The notes: generated from the sequence alone by a model not told the origin. Shown: positions 23,657-34,900, numbered from the stretch's first letter. The stretch is DNA of 64,000 nucleotides from Girardinichthys multiradiatus (GCF_021462225.1 NC_061804.1:42471975-42535974); one strand, 5' to 3'. Numbers and translations: made by a program.

Positions 23657-25279
23657 CAGTACAAACCAAAGGTTTGGACACACCTTCTCATTCAAAGAGT
23701 TATCCTTATTTTCCTGACTATGAATATTGTAGCTTCACACTGAAGGCATCAAAACTATGAATTAACACATGTGGAATTATATACTGAACAAAAAAGTGTG
23801 AAACAACTGAAAATATGTCTTATATTCTAGGTTCTTCAAAGTAGTCACCTTTTGCTTTGATTACTGCTCCACACACTCTTGGCATTCTGTTGATGAGCTT
23901 CAAGAGGTAGTCACCTGAAATGGTTTTCCAACAGTCTTGAATGAGCTCCCAGAGATGCTTAACACTTGTTGGCCCTTCTGCCTTCACTCTGCGGTCCAGC
24001 TCACCCCAAACCATCTCGATTGGGTTCAGGTCCGGTGACTGTGGAGGCCAGGTCATCTGGCGCAGCACCCCATCACTCTCCTTCTTGGTCAAATAGCCCT
24101 TACACAGCCTGGAGGTGTGTTTGGGGTCATTGTCCTGTTGAAAAATAAATGATAGTCCAACTAAATGTAAACCGGATGGAACAGCATGCCGCTGCATGAT
24201 GTTCTGGTAGCCATGCTGGTTCAGTATGCCTTCAATTTTGAATAAATCCCCAACAGTGTCACCAGCAAAGCACCCCCACACCATCACACCTCCTCCTCCA
24301 TGCTTCACGGTGGGAACCAGGCATATAGAGTCCATCCGTTCACCTCTTCTGTTCTGCACAAAGACACGGTGGTTGGAACCAAAGATCTCAACTTGGACTC
24401 ATCAGACCAAAGCACAGATTTCCACTGGTCTAATGTCCATTCCTTGTGTTCTTTAGTCCAAACAAGTCTCTTCTGCTTGTTGCCTGTCCTCAGCAGTGGT
24501 TTCCTAGCACCTATTTTACCATGAAGGCCTGATTCACACAGTCTCCTCTTAACAGTTGTTCTAGAGATGTGTCTGCTGCTAGAACTCTGTGTGGAATTGA
24601 CCTGTTCTCTAATCTGAGCTGCTGTTAACCTGCGATTTCTGAGGCTGGTGACTCGGATGAACTCGGATGAAAGGAAGACTCTTGGTCTTCCTTTCCTGGG
24701 GCGGTCCTCATGTGAGCCAGTTTCTTTGTAGTGCTTGATCGTTTTTGCAACTGCGCTTGGGGAGACTTTAAAAGTTTTCCCAATTGTTCGGACTGACTGA
24801 CCTTCATTTCTTAAAGAAATGATGGCCACTCATTTTTCTTTACTTAGCTGCTTTTTTCTTGCCATAATACACATTCTAACAGTCTATTCAGTAGGACTAT
24901 CAGCTGTGTACTGTATCCACCTCCTGCACAACACAACTGATGGTCCCAACCCCATTTATAAGGCTTGAAATCCCACTTATTAAACCTGACTGGGCACACA
25001 TGTGAAGTGAAAACCATTTCAGGTGACTACCTCTTGAAGCTCATCAACAGAATGCCAAGAGTGTGCGGAGCAGTAATCAAAGCAAAAGGTGGCTACTTTG
25101 AAGAACCTAGAATATAAGACATATTTTCAGTTGTTTCACACTTTTTTGTTCAGTATATAATTCCACATGTGTCAATTCATAGTTTGATGTCTTCAGCGTG
25201 AAGCTACAATATTCATAGTCATGAAAATAAAGACAACTCTTTGAATGAGAAGGTGTGTCCAAACTTTTGGTCTGTACTG
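23657..25279 (-). mobile_element. Tc1 element A with about 270 bp terminal inverted repeats
   Basis: It is flanked by TA on both sides. The ends are CAGTACAAACCAAAGGTTTG and the reverse complement of ...CCAAACTTTTGGTCTGTACTG. The inverted repeats are long, 23657-23928 and 25009-25279, and reach into the transposase gene. Length is 1623 bp, close to full size for the family. Confidence 0.92.
23820..24865 (-). pseudogene. Tc1 element A transposase, near full length
   Basis: A cut-and-paste DDE transposase read from an ATG at 24865 to a stop at 23820, about 348 codons, normal for Tc1. The N-terminus has a TGA at 24832-24830 about 11 codons in, where tryptophan is expected. A paired-like helix-turn-helix region (SVRTIGKTFKVSPSAVAKTI) and a second DNA-binding part follow. 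The first catalytic aspartate is in SVLWSDESK; a frameshift lies at about 24340-24395. The second aspartate is in FIFQQDNDPKHTS and the glutamate in SPDLNPIEMVWGELD, giving a DD34E arrangement. It ends KGDYFEEPRI. Confidence 0.92.
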
Positions 25280-25605
25280 TACGTTTTCAAAAAAAGATCA
25301 TTTCAACAGCTTTTTTAAACGGCGCCTTGAAGCGATCAGATCCTGAAGATTTGGTTCCCTTCAAAGAGCCACAAGTCCCATCACTACTATCAGAACTGGC
25401 AATAAAACACAGCAACCACTGTCACTGTCAGCTGAAATTCAAATGCATATGAATCATATCACTGGTGAGAGTTTCTATACTGTATATTAAAACTATTAAA
25501 CTATAACTAAAACTATTAAACTAAAACTATTAAAATGTTATACACCTACTGCCTGGTAGGTGTTCTGTTGGCCGGTTGGTGTACAGTTTACACTGATCAT
25601 TTGTG

Positions 25606-25968
25606 CTTAAAGGGCTGCATTGTGGTGCAGCTGTCAGCTCTGTTGCCATGAGCAAGAAGGTCTTGGGTTTGAATTCCAGCCTTGAGTCTTTCTGCATGGA
25701 GTTTGCATGTTCTCCCTGTGCATATGTGGGTTCTCTCCAGGTACTCTTACTTTCTCCAACAGCCTAAAAACATGAATGTTAAACTAATTTGTCTCTCTAA
25801 ATTATCCTTAGGTCTGAATGTGTTAATGCATACTGTTTTTCAGTGTGTGTTTCTGTGATGGACTGGCAACTTGTCCTGTCCAGCAGTCCCTGGGCTCCTC
25901 GCCCAATGACTGATGGAGATAGTCACCAGCCCCCAGTGACACTACACAGATAAAGCTGATATAGAAAA
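25606..25968 (+). mobile_element. tRNA-derived fish SINE, near full length
   Basis: The 5' part has pol III promoter-like boxes: TGGTGCAGCTGTCAGC as a degenerate A box and GGGTTTGAATTCC as a B box near 25657-25669. The body (GGAGTTTGCATGTTCTCCCT, TCTCTAAATTATCCTTAGG) and the 3' part (CTTGTCCTGTCCAGC..., GATAAAGCTGATATAGAAAA) match the layout of a common teleost SINE. Point changes in the boxes suggest it is inactive. Confidence 0.75.
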
Positions 25969-26284
25969 TAATGTCTTAATGTTGGTTCCGAAATGCTTAA
26001 GAAGATGAATGCCTCGATAGGCTTGTTGTTATTATGTGTTCTAACTTAAAGCTTTGAAAGGTTTGCATTTAAACTGTGGCAGAATGTAACTCAGGAACTC
26101 TAAATAAAGACCAAGAGGTGTGTTAATAAAAACATTCACTAAGCACTAAGTCTGCCTTCTTTGTATTGCCAGGATTCTGAGATTGATAGAGGTTTGAATT
26201 ATGTCTAATCCACTGAAAGATGAAGAAGCCTCATGTAACAAACATCTTTAATTAGTAAATATAGGAAAACACTTGAAATATGTA
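25969..26284. other. No recognised feature
   Basis: About 315 AT-rich bases between the SINE and the L2 LINE; nothing supportable. Confidence 0.5.
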
Positions 26285-26292
26285 TGATCCAA

Positions 26293-26303
26293 CAAGATGG
26301 CGC
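26293..26303 (+). promoter_or_regulatory. YY1-like motif at the 5' end of the L2 LINE
   Basis: CAAGATGGCGC lies within about 20 bases of the apparent LINE 5' end. It matches the core AAnATGGCG bound by YY1, which in mammalian L1 helps position transcription start. Function here is inferred from motif and position only. Confidence 0.4.
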
Positions 26304-29044
26304 CGACGATGGCAGCCTCGGAGCTTCGCTCTCTCTTTGTTTTTGTATTTTGTGTGTTTTTATGTTTTTCGAGCCACAGTTCTGTGGTCTTGGGCCACAA
26401 TCCTGTGGTCTCATTCAGCAGAGAGGAACTTCTCAACATCAGAGAGTCCTCTCTTGGGTTTTTTTCACCATCTTTCATCGATCCGAGGTTCACTGAGCTC
26501 CTGGCAAGCGGAGCTGCGGCTCTATATGGGGTCCTGCTCCGATCCGGCGGAGGGGAAAGGGTGCTTGCGCGCTGGTAAAGCTCCGCAAAAGAGGACTTCG
26601 CACACCACTGCCTTCAATCCACCTGGCAAATGTCCGCTCTCTCAACAACAAGATGGACAAGCTGCTTCACCTCACCGGTAAAAACACGGACCTCCGCGGA
26701 TCAGCGGTTCTCTGCTTCACCGAGACATGGCTGAGTGAAAACATCCCGCTGATGCCGGACTTCCAGCTGTTCAGAGCGGATCGCAGCGCGGAGCTATCGG
26801 GGAAGAGACGAGGAGGCGGAATATGCTTTTATATAAATGAAGGTTGGTGCAGAGACGTAAAAGTGCTGGGAAAAACATGAAGCCCGGATCTGGAGTCATT
26901 TTCTATAATCTGTAAACCGTTTTAATCACCGAGAGAGTTTTCCTCGTTTATAATAATCGGCTCATATTTTCCACCGCATGGCTGCACTTCTGCTGCTGAA
27001 AAACATCTTGCTGAGCTGATTACAGACGTGGAGAAAAAATACATGGACTCTTTCATCATAATACTGGGAGATTTTAACAGCGCAGACCTCTCAAATGAAC
27101 TCCCCAAATACAGACAGCATATTAAGTGTCCCACCAGAGACAAAAACACACTGGACCATTGTTACACAGCTTTAAAGGACTCATATCATGCTGTTACCAG
27201 GGCTGCTCTGGGTTTTTCAGATCATTATCTAATCCACCTCATCCCAACCTACAGACAGAGACTAAGAGCCAAGCCATGGTTTACTCCACACCTCAGGAAT
27301 CTGTGCAGGGAAAAGGAAGAAGCTCACAGCAGTGGAGATTGGGCACGGTACAGGCAGGCCAGGAACAAACTAACAAAGGAGATCAAAGCAGCTAAGAGAA
27401 GCTACAGTGAGAAGCTTAAGAACAGCCTTTCTACTGGTGACACTTCAGCTGTATGGACTGGTCTGAGAAACCTGACTGCCTACAAGAGCCCCTCCACCCA
27501 TCCTGAACAGAGTCGTCTCCTGGCCAACCGTCTGAATGGCTTCTACTGCAGACATGACAAGAAGCCATTCACACCTCAAACATCCCCTCTACATCCCATT
27601 CAGGAACAAATTCCTCCCATAAAGCAACCAACCCCCACCATCAGATCCTCTGCCTGCACTAAAGATCTCTGAGGAAGATGTAAAAAGGCTCTTTCAGCGC
27701 ATGAAAACAAAGAAAGCTAGAGGACCTGATAATGTCTCCCCATCATGCCTGAAAGCCTGCGCACATCAACTCGCTCTGATCTTCACAAGGATCTTCAACA
27801 AATCACTGGAGAAATGTGAGGTCCCCTCCTGCCTCAAACGATCCACCATCATCCCGGTTCCCAAGAAACCCACCATCGTAGGATTAAATGACTACAGGCC
27901 TGTAGCCCTGACGTCTGTGATCATTAAATCCTTTGAGCGGCTGGTGTTGAAGCACCTGAAAGACATCACAGGCCCCCTGCTGGACCCCTTGCAATTTGCT
28001 TACCGAGCAAACAGGTCGGCAGATGATGCTGTTAACTTAGGTCTACACTTCATCCTGCAACACCTCGACCACCCAGGGACGTATGCCAGGATCCTGTTTG
28101 TAGACTTCAGCTCGGCCTTCAACACCATCATACCAGACATCCTCCACCAGAAGCTCACACAGCTCAACGTCCCAGCCTCCACCTGTCAGTGGATCAACAG
28201 CTTCCTGACAGACCGACAGCAGCAGGTGAGACTGGGGAGCATCTTTTCCCGATCCAGATCAATAAGTACTGGTGCCCCCCAGGGGTGCGTTCTATCCCCA
28301 CTCCTCTTCTCTCTGTACACAAATGACTGCACCTCACTGGACTCATCCGTGAAACTCCTTAAGTTTGCAGACGACACCACTGTCATTGGACTGATCCAGG
28401 ACGGTGATGAGTTTGCATACAGACAGCAGGTGGATCGGCTGGTACACTGGTGTGGTCAGAACTACCTTGAACTGAACCCACTCAAGACTGTGGAAATGGT
28501 GGTGGACTTTCTGTGAACACCAACCCCATACACCCCCCTCACCATTCTCAACAACACTGTATCGGCCGTGGACCATTTCGGGTTCTTAGGAACCACCATC
28601 TCTGAGGACCTGAGATGGTTTTCACACATAGACACTGTTCGAAAGAAGGCCCAGCAGAGACTGTACTTCCTGAGGCAACTCAAGAAGTTCAACCTTCCAC
28701 AGGAGCTGTTGGTCATCTTCTACACTGCCATCATTCAGTCTGTCCTGTCTTCATCCATCTCAGTGTGGTTTGGCTCATCCATAAAACAGGACAGGTCCAG
28801 ACTGCAACGAATAATCAGGACTGCAGAGAGAATAATCAGAGCTGACCTTCCCTCCATCCAGGACTTATACAGGTCTAGGGTCAAGAAAAGAGCTGCCAAA
28901 ATCTCTGCCGACCCCACACACCCTGCACATAAACTGTTTAGAGTTTTACCTTCAGGCCGCCACTACAGAGCACTGTTCACTAAAACCAGCCGCCACAGAG
29001 ACAGTTTCTTCCCCCAGGCTGTTTCTCTGATGAACATTCAATAG
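26297..29044 (+). pseudogene. L2 LINE ORF (endonuclease and reverse transcriptase), disrupted
   Basis: The start at 26297 (MAPTMAASELRSLFVFVFCV) gives a hydrophobic N-terminus, then ELLNIRESS. A frameshift near 26565 moves to the frame of LRTPLPSIHLANVRSLNNK. Apurinic-type endonuclease motifs are FTETWLSENI, SFIIILGDFNSADL and FSDHYLIHL. A segment between YRQRLR and AKPWFTPHL looks shortened compared with relatives I remember. RT motifs are RGPDNVSPSCLK, LFVDFSSAFNTIIP, STGAPQGCVLSPLLFSLYTN and LLKFADDTTVIGLI. In-frame stops lie at 26878-26880, near 26920 and at 28514-28516, with a second frameshift near 27640. The ORF ends RDSFFPQAVSLMNIQ. Confidence 0.9.
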
Positions 29045-29100
29045 AGTACCGAACAACAGCATACAGATGTTGCAAATGCACCTTTTTATTATTATATATG

Positions 29101-29173
29101 TGTATATTGTACATTGTAAATTGTAAATTTGTATATTCTGTAATGCAGAATATTGCATTGTACATTGTATATT
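29101..29173 (+). repeat. 73 bp direct repeat, left copy
   Basis: Identical to 32268-32340 on the other side of the RTE insertion. It is part of the L2 3' UTR and acts as the apparent target duplication. Confidence 0.85.
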
Positions 29174-32100
29174 CGTACTCGTCGTCTTCCGCTTATCCGG
29201 GACCAGGTCGCGGGGGCAGCAGACTCAACAGAGACGCCCAGATGTCCCTCTCTCCAGACACCTCCTCCAGTTCCTCCAGGGGGAGCCCAAGGCGTTCCCA
29301 GGCCAGCCAAGAGACATAGTCCCTCCAGCGTGTCCTGGGCCGTCCCCTGGGCCACCTCCCGGTGGGACGTGCCTGGAACACCTCCCGAGGAAGGCGTCCA
29401 GGAGGCATCCGGTATAGATGCCCGAGCCACCTCAACTGGCTCCTCTCGATGTGGAGGAGCAGCAGCTCTACTCCGAGCTTCTCCTGGATGGCCGAGCTCC
29501 TCACCCTATCTATAAGGGAGTGCCCGGCCACCCTACGGAGGAAGCTCATTTCAGCCGCTTGTATCCGGGATCTCGTTCTTTCGGTCATGACCCAAAGTTC
29601 ATGGCCATAGGTGAGGGTAGGAACGTAGACCGACCAGTAAATTGAGAGCTTTGCTTTTTGGCTCTGCTCTCTCTTCACCACAACGGACCGGCACAGCGCC
29701 CCCATTACTGTGGCAGCCGCACCGATCCGTCTGTCGATCTCCCGCTCCATTCTTCCCTCACTCATGAACAAGACCCCGAGATACTTAAACTCCTCCACTT
29801 GAGGCAGGAATTCCCCTCCAACCTGAAGAGGACAAGCCACCCTTTTCCGGTCGAGTACCATGGCCTCGGACTTGGAGGAGCTGATCCTCATCCCAGCCGC
29901 TTCACACTCGGCTGCGATACCGCCACAGCGCATGCTGTAGGTCTTGGCTAGAGGGGGCCAGCAGGACCACGTCATCTGCAAAAAGAAGAGACGAAATCCA
30001 CTGGTCCCCAAACCCGACCCCCTCCGGCCCTTGGCTGCGTCTAGAAATTCTGTCCATAAAAGTTATGAACAGGACCGGTGACAAAGGGCAGCCCTGCCGG
30101 AGTCCAACATGCACTGGGAACAGGTCCGACTTAGTGCCGGCAATGCGGACCAAACTCCTGCTCCGCTCGTACAGGGACCGGATGGCCCCTAGTAAAGGGC
30201 CCCCGATTCCATACTCCTGGAGCACCCCCCACAGGGCATCACGAGGGACACAGTCGAATGCCTTCTCCAGGTCCACAAAACACATGTGAACCGGTTGGGC
30301 AAACTCCCATGAACCCTCGAGCACCCTGTAGAGGGTATAGAGCTGGTCCAGTGTTCCACGGCCGGGACGAAAACCACACTGCTCCTCCTGAAGCCGAGGT
30401 TCGACTATTGGTCGGACTCTCCTCTCCAATACCCTGGCGTAGGCCTTACCAGGGAGGCTGAGGAGTGTGATCCCCCTGTAGTTGGAACACACCCTCCTGT
30501 CCCCCTTCTTATGAAGGGGGACCACCACCCCAGTCTGCCAGTCCAGAGGCACTGTCCCCGACCGCCACGCAATGTTGAAGAGACGTGTCAACCATGACAG
30601 CCCTACAACATCCAGAGACTTGAGGTACTCAGGGCGGATCTCATCCACCCCCGAAGCCTTGCCACCGCGGAGCTTTTTAACCACCTCGGTGACTTCAGCC
30701 TGGGTGATGAAAGAGTCCAACCCCGAGTCCCCAGCCTCTGTTTCCACCACAGAATGCGTGATGGCAGGATTGAGGAGATCCTCGAAGTACTCCTTCCACC
30801 ACCCGATAATGTCCTCAGTCGAGGTCAGCAGTCTCCTGCCCCCACTATAAACAGTGTTGGCAAAGCACTGCTTCCCCCTCCTGAGGAGCCGGATGGTTTG
30901 CCAGAATTGCTTCGAGGCCAACCGGTAGTCCTTCTCCATGGCCTCACCAAACTCTTCCCAGGCCCGAGTTTTTGCCTCTGCCACAGCCCGGGCTGCAGCA
31001 CGCTTGGCCTCACGGTACCCGTCAGCCGCCTCAGGAGTCCCACAAGCCAACCACAGCCGATAGGACTCCTTCTTCAGCTTAACAGCATCCCTTACTGCCG
31101 GTGTCCACCACCGGGTTCTGGGATTGCTGCCGCGACAGGCACCGCAGACCTTACGTCCACAGCTACGGGCAGCAGCATCGACAATAGATGCGGAGAACAT
31201 GGTCCACTCGGACTCTATGTCTCCAACATCCCCCGGGATCTGGTCGAAGCTCTCCCGGAGGTGGGAGTTGAATACATCCCTGGCCGAGGGCTCTGCCAGG
31301 CGTTCCCAGCAGACCCTCACTATGCGCTTGGGCCTGCCAAGTCTGTCCGGCTTTCTCCTCCTCCAGCGGATCCAACTCACCACCAGGTGATGATCAGTGG
31401 ACAGCTCAGCCCCTCTCTTCACCCGAGTGTCCAAATCATGCGGCCGAAGGTCTGATGATACGACAACAAAGTTGATCATCGACCTCCTGCCTAGGGTGTC
31501 CTGGTGCCAAGTCCACTGATGGACACCCTTATGTTTGAACATGGTGTTCGTTATGGACAATCCGTGACTAGCACAGAAGTCCAATAACAAAACACCACTC
31601 GGATTCAGATCGGGGAGGCCATTCCTCCCAATCACGCCTCTCCAAGTGTCACTGTCGTTCCCCACATGGGCGTTGAAGTCCCCCAGCAGAATAATGGAGT
31701 CCCCAGGAGGGGCGCTATCCAGCACCCCCGACAGGGACGCCAAGAAGGCTGGGTACTCTGCACTACCACTTGGCCCGTAGGCTGAAATAATAGTCAGAGA
31801 CCTCTCCCCAACCCGAAGGCGCAGGGATACGACCCTCTCATCCACTGGGGTAAACCCCAACACGAGACGGCTGAGCTGGGGGGCAACAAGCAAACCCACA
31901 CCAGCCCGCCGCCTCTCCCCGTGAGCCACTCCAGAGTAGAAGAGAGTCCAACCCCTCTCAAGGAGATGGGTTCCAGAGCCCACGCTGTGCGTGGAGGCGA
32001 GCCCGACTATTTCTAGTTGATATCTCTCGACCTCCCGCACAAGCTCAGGCTCCTTCCCCCCCAGCTAGGTGACATTCCACGTCCCTAGAGCCAGCCTAAG

Positions 32101-32267
32101 CATCCGGGGATGGCCTCGCGTCTCTCGTTCGGGCTTGGCCCGGCCGGGTCCCGCGAGGAGCAACCCGGCCACCAGGCGCTCTCCGACGAGTCCCGACCCC
32201 AGGCCTGGCTCCAGGGTGGGACCCCGGCTCCGCCGTACCGGGCGACGTCACGTGCCTCAATATACAT
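29174..32267 (-). mobile_element. RTE-clade LINE copy 1 (Rex3-related), inverted in the L2 3' UTR
   Basis: Its 3' end (GGATAAGCGGAAGACGACGA on the minus strand) is at 29174-29200, and its GC-rich 5' UTR ends at about 32260. A 73 bp identical sequence flanks it (29101-29173 and 32268-32340). It extends further 5' than copy 2, with about 150 bp of leader (starting GAGGCACGTGACGTCGCC) that copy 2 lacks, but seems to miss leader sequence that copy 2 has next to the ORF. Sequence similarity to copy 2 is very high. Confidence 0.9.
29193..32103 (-). pseudogene. RTE LINE copy 1 ORF (endonuclease and RT), two lesions
   Basis: Read from an ATG at 32103 (MLRLAL...). A TAG soon after (at about 32066) replaces a serine codon present in copy 2, so translation would stop after about a dozen residues. 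The rest is open: endonuclease [24 protein letters not shown] (copy 2 has D for that N) and [39 protein letters not shown] and [14 protein letters not shown] one-base insertion near 29918 shifts the frame; the C-terminal domain (YGHELWVMTERTRSRIQAAE, HLYRMPPGRLPREVF) then continues to 29193. Confidence 0.92.
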
Positions 32268-32340
32268 TGTATATTGTACATTGTAAATTGTAAATTTGTA
32301 TATTCTGTAATGCAGAATATTGCATTGTACATTGTATATT
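32268..32340 (+). repeat. 73 bp direct repeat, right copy
   Basis: Matches 29101-29173 base for base. It is followed by a further partial repeat of the same L2 3' UTR segment (32341-32390), which the other L2 copies in this window have only once. Confidence 0.85.
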
Positions 32341-32472
32341 GTACATTGTAAATTGTAAATTGTAAATTTGTATATTCTGTAATGCAAAAATAGAACAAAA
32401 GAGCAAAGTGTACCGGAGGCAAATTCCTTGTTTGTATGTATGAACTTGGCAATAAAGGTGATTCTGATTCTG

Positions 32473-34118
32473 AATATGGTTATTATAAAATTCCATGAAT
32501 AAAACACCGCAATCAATTGTAACTTATCCTCCATCCCACTATCCATCCCACTATCCGTTTCCAATGAGGAAATGGATAGTGGGATGGAGTCATTGTGTCG
32601 GTTCAGAAAAAGTGATCACAAGAAAAAGTTCAAGACCTTCATGTTTTTAACTGAGCAGCCAAAAATGCTCAGACAGGTCATGACTTAATTTTCTGTCAAG
32701 AATAACAAAAACCTCAGCTTGGCTGTTTTGATTTTGTTGGATAAGTTAGACTTCTCAAAACTTCCTGGAAACAGTTGTTTACAGTTCTTAGCATGTCTAT
32801 TTCATTTCAAGCCCAGAGATTCTAAGGTGAATGTAGATTTAAAGCAAAGCAGCACACACCTTGTTTCAAGCTGTGAACGTTGGAGGCATTGTGAGCATTT
32901 TACCAGATAGCATCTTACTGCCAATTCATTCATCACTACTTTGTTTTGTTGTACAATTTCATCAAAACGCATATTTTTCACATTTTGGTTAGCATTGCAT
33001 TTTAAGAAGGCCATGACAGAAGAGAATACTTGAGACTGGGAATATTAGAACACTTCTATTGTCCTCTCAAGATCTGTGGGACAAAGAACATTATTTAACA
33101 GAAGCTTACGATGACTTATTTAGACAAAACAATGAAGCAGAAGAAAGATATGCAACTGTCAGGCTTATGTGTGTGTGCATGCATCTCTGTGTGAGTGATG
33201 AATGGCGTGTGTGTGCTGGTGCAAGGTTCCTGCTGTGAGGCTAATTAAAAGGCACTGAGTGCAGAGGGGGCTACTTTGCCGTCCAACCGAGTCTCTTTAT
33301 ACCCCTGCTTTCCTCACAGTATATCCTGTGCCTTTGATGACCATAGAGCACTAATGCCCCTCAAACAGAGCTGCATATGTGGCTCCTTTGTGGTTGAAAA
33401 GGGAAGGAAGTGAAAGAGAATATCTTTCTTTGTTTTATAGAGTCAGCTTAGGGCAGTGTTGGCTAAAATCAAGAGGAATCACAAAGTGACAAATACATAC
33501 TTTTGTGATGTGGCTTACAAGACAAGCTACCATTTAATTGTCACTATGAGGACATCACTGATGGAAACAACCAGATAACTTTTACATATTCCTTTGGGTT
33601 TGGACATTATCCACAAATATGCAGGTTAACTTTGTACAATTGGAATTATTTTTTATTTAATTAATTGTATTTCCCATCATTCCTTTATTGGCATTTTAGG
33701 CATAGCCTTTTCTCTAGTTTCTAGACCTTTTCATTTTATTTAAATCATTATAGCAAGAAGCCTCTCTTGCCATCATTTTGTCTGTAGCGACATGGTCATC
33801 TAACTTCACATGTTCAATGTTTTGTCAACCATGTGGGATAGACAACGTTTCTCCACACAAAACCAGATGTTTACAGTCAAATTCAGTAAATTTGAATATT
33901 ATTGAAACATTGTTTTTTCAGTTTCTTAGTTCAGTAAGTGAAACATACTATATAGATCAATTATACACAGACTGATCACTGGTTATATGAAGCCTGTTGG
34001 GTCTCCAACTAAGTAGTTGTTCCAATTGTGGCTTCTTATGTAGCCAATATTATATATTATATTATATACATGCAGTGGTGACACTATTGAAAAAGCCTGG
34101 CCTGGACTCCACAAAATT
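32473..34118. other. Low-repeat interval, no gene recognised
   Basis: No frame with recognisable motifs. A short inverted repeat (GGATAGTGGGATGGA-type) lies near 32529-32588. The block 33160-33420 (with GAGGCTAATTAAAAGGCACT) has the balanced, non-repetitive look of conserved non-coding DNA, but this cannot be tested without alignment. Confidence 0.45.
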
Positions 34119-34300
34119 ACAAATTTTAGGCTCATCTCAAAACTCCCTTTTCTGTCTAAGATCCTGGAGAAAACAGGCAGTTCATTTTCTACTTAAATGA
34201 GCACTACCTTCTTGAGCCATTTCAATCAGGTTTTAAAACCCGTCATAGTACTGAGTCAGCACTGTTGAGGGTTTTTAATTCTTTTAACCACAGACTTTGG
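34119..34300 (+). mobile_element. Short RT remnant of a Rex1/Babar-like LINE
   Basis: In shifting frames the plus strand shows SGFKTRHSTESALLRVFN (34230-34285), preceded by FYLNEHYLLEPFQ and, upstream, a LSKILEK-like piece. This is a conserved block of fingers/palm RT sequence in Rex1/Babar-like LINEs. It is only about 180 bp and clearly decayed. Confidence 0.6.
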
Positions 34301-34309
34301 TAAACGCTG

Positions 34310-34900
34310 ATGTTTTTCCACCTAAAAACTCTCTTTCTTAAACAGGTTCAGTTTGCGTGCTATCACACTTTGGTGTTTTGTTGACCACCAATGCATGTTT
34401 TCACCAGTTTTGGGAACCAAGCATGACTTAGCAGTGGGTGTTACACAGCGTGGTAGCGAGACAGCGTCGCTTGCTGAGCTGCGTGCAGTGTTTATTTTAA
34501 TGCAAAAAGAGAGCATCCATAAACTATACATAATACGGAAACCGAAACGGCGACGAGAACAATGGTATGTATTCATTTGCATATCTTTAGCATCCAAGAG
34601 TGTGACGGAATTAAGTAGTCATACAATGAGTGTTTAGTGTGTTTTTGCAAACATATAAATGTTTATACTGTATGTTCTTCATCTTCACCGCTATACTTGT
34701 TGCTTCTATTATCTGCAGCTTCCACCTGCCCATGTGTAACATTATAGTTTGCGCTGAAGAACCAAGTACTTGGCTGTGCCTGAGTTGAACCAGAGTTCGT
34801 GCTCTGAAACCTATTTCTGTCGGTGGAAACACGCTTCACTGGTTCAAAATCACGTACGGGAACCAGAACAGGCTACGAACCGCGATGGTGGAAAGGGGTA
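34310..34900. other. Possible decayed DNA transposon
   Basis: GGTTCAAAATCACGTACGGG and AACCAGAACAGGCTACGAAC-type blocks near 34834-34880, with CTGTCGGTGGAAACACG before them, look like the terminal part of a fish DNA transposon. I could not pair it with an opposite end. The minus-strand 91-residue frame in this block has no recognised domain. Confidence 0.3.

Larger units (their letters stand above)
22757..25386. mobile_element. hAT-like TIR element with a nested Tc1 element
   Basis: The left end is TAGTGATGTGACGTTCAC and the right end, in reverse complement, is TAGTGATGGGACTTGTGGC. The outer flanks, CTGACAGA (22749-22756) and CTATCAGA (25387-25394), match at 6 of 8 positions, as expected for an old 8 bp hAT target duplication. 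Most of the interior is a Tc1 element (23657-25279); without it the host element is about 1.0 kb with no transposase, so it is non-autonomous. Confidence 0.68.
26285..32472 (+). mobile_element. Near full-length L2/Maui-type LINE, interrupted by an RTE LINE
   Basis: The 5' end has CAACAAGATGGCGCC. One long ORF with endonuclease and RT runs to 29044. The 3' UTR begins at 29045, is split at 29174-32267 by an inverted RTE element, and ends at about 32472 with GCAATAAAGGTGATTCTGATT. AATATG occurs beside each outer end, but this is too short to call a target duplication with confidence. It is the longest copy of this family in the window and serves as reference for the fragments at 6.5 and 56.4 kb. 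Confidence 0.88.

Noticed and set aside
22757..25386. A Tc1-only explanation of the whole block
   Set aside because: The Tc1 ends with TA flanks lie well inside the TAGTGATG-type ends with a separate degenerate 8 bp repeat, so two nested elements fit better.
26284..26681. Three overlapping frames as possible host exons near GATGGCGCC
   Set aside because: The in-frame reading is the N-terminus of the L2 LINE ORF, followed directly by its endonuclease.
30754..31455. A 233-residue plus-strand frame (and its mirror at 43310-44011)
   Set aside because: It is exactly antisense to the RTE ORF in both copies. GC-rich antisense shadows often stay open.
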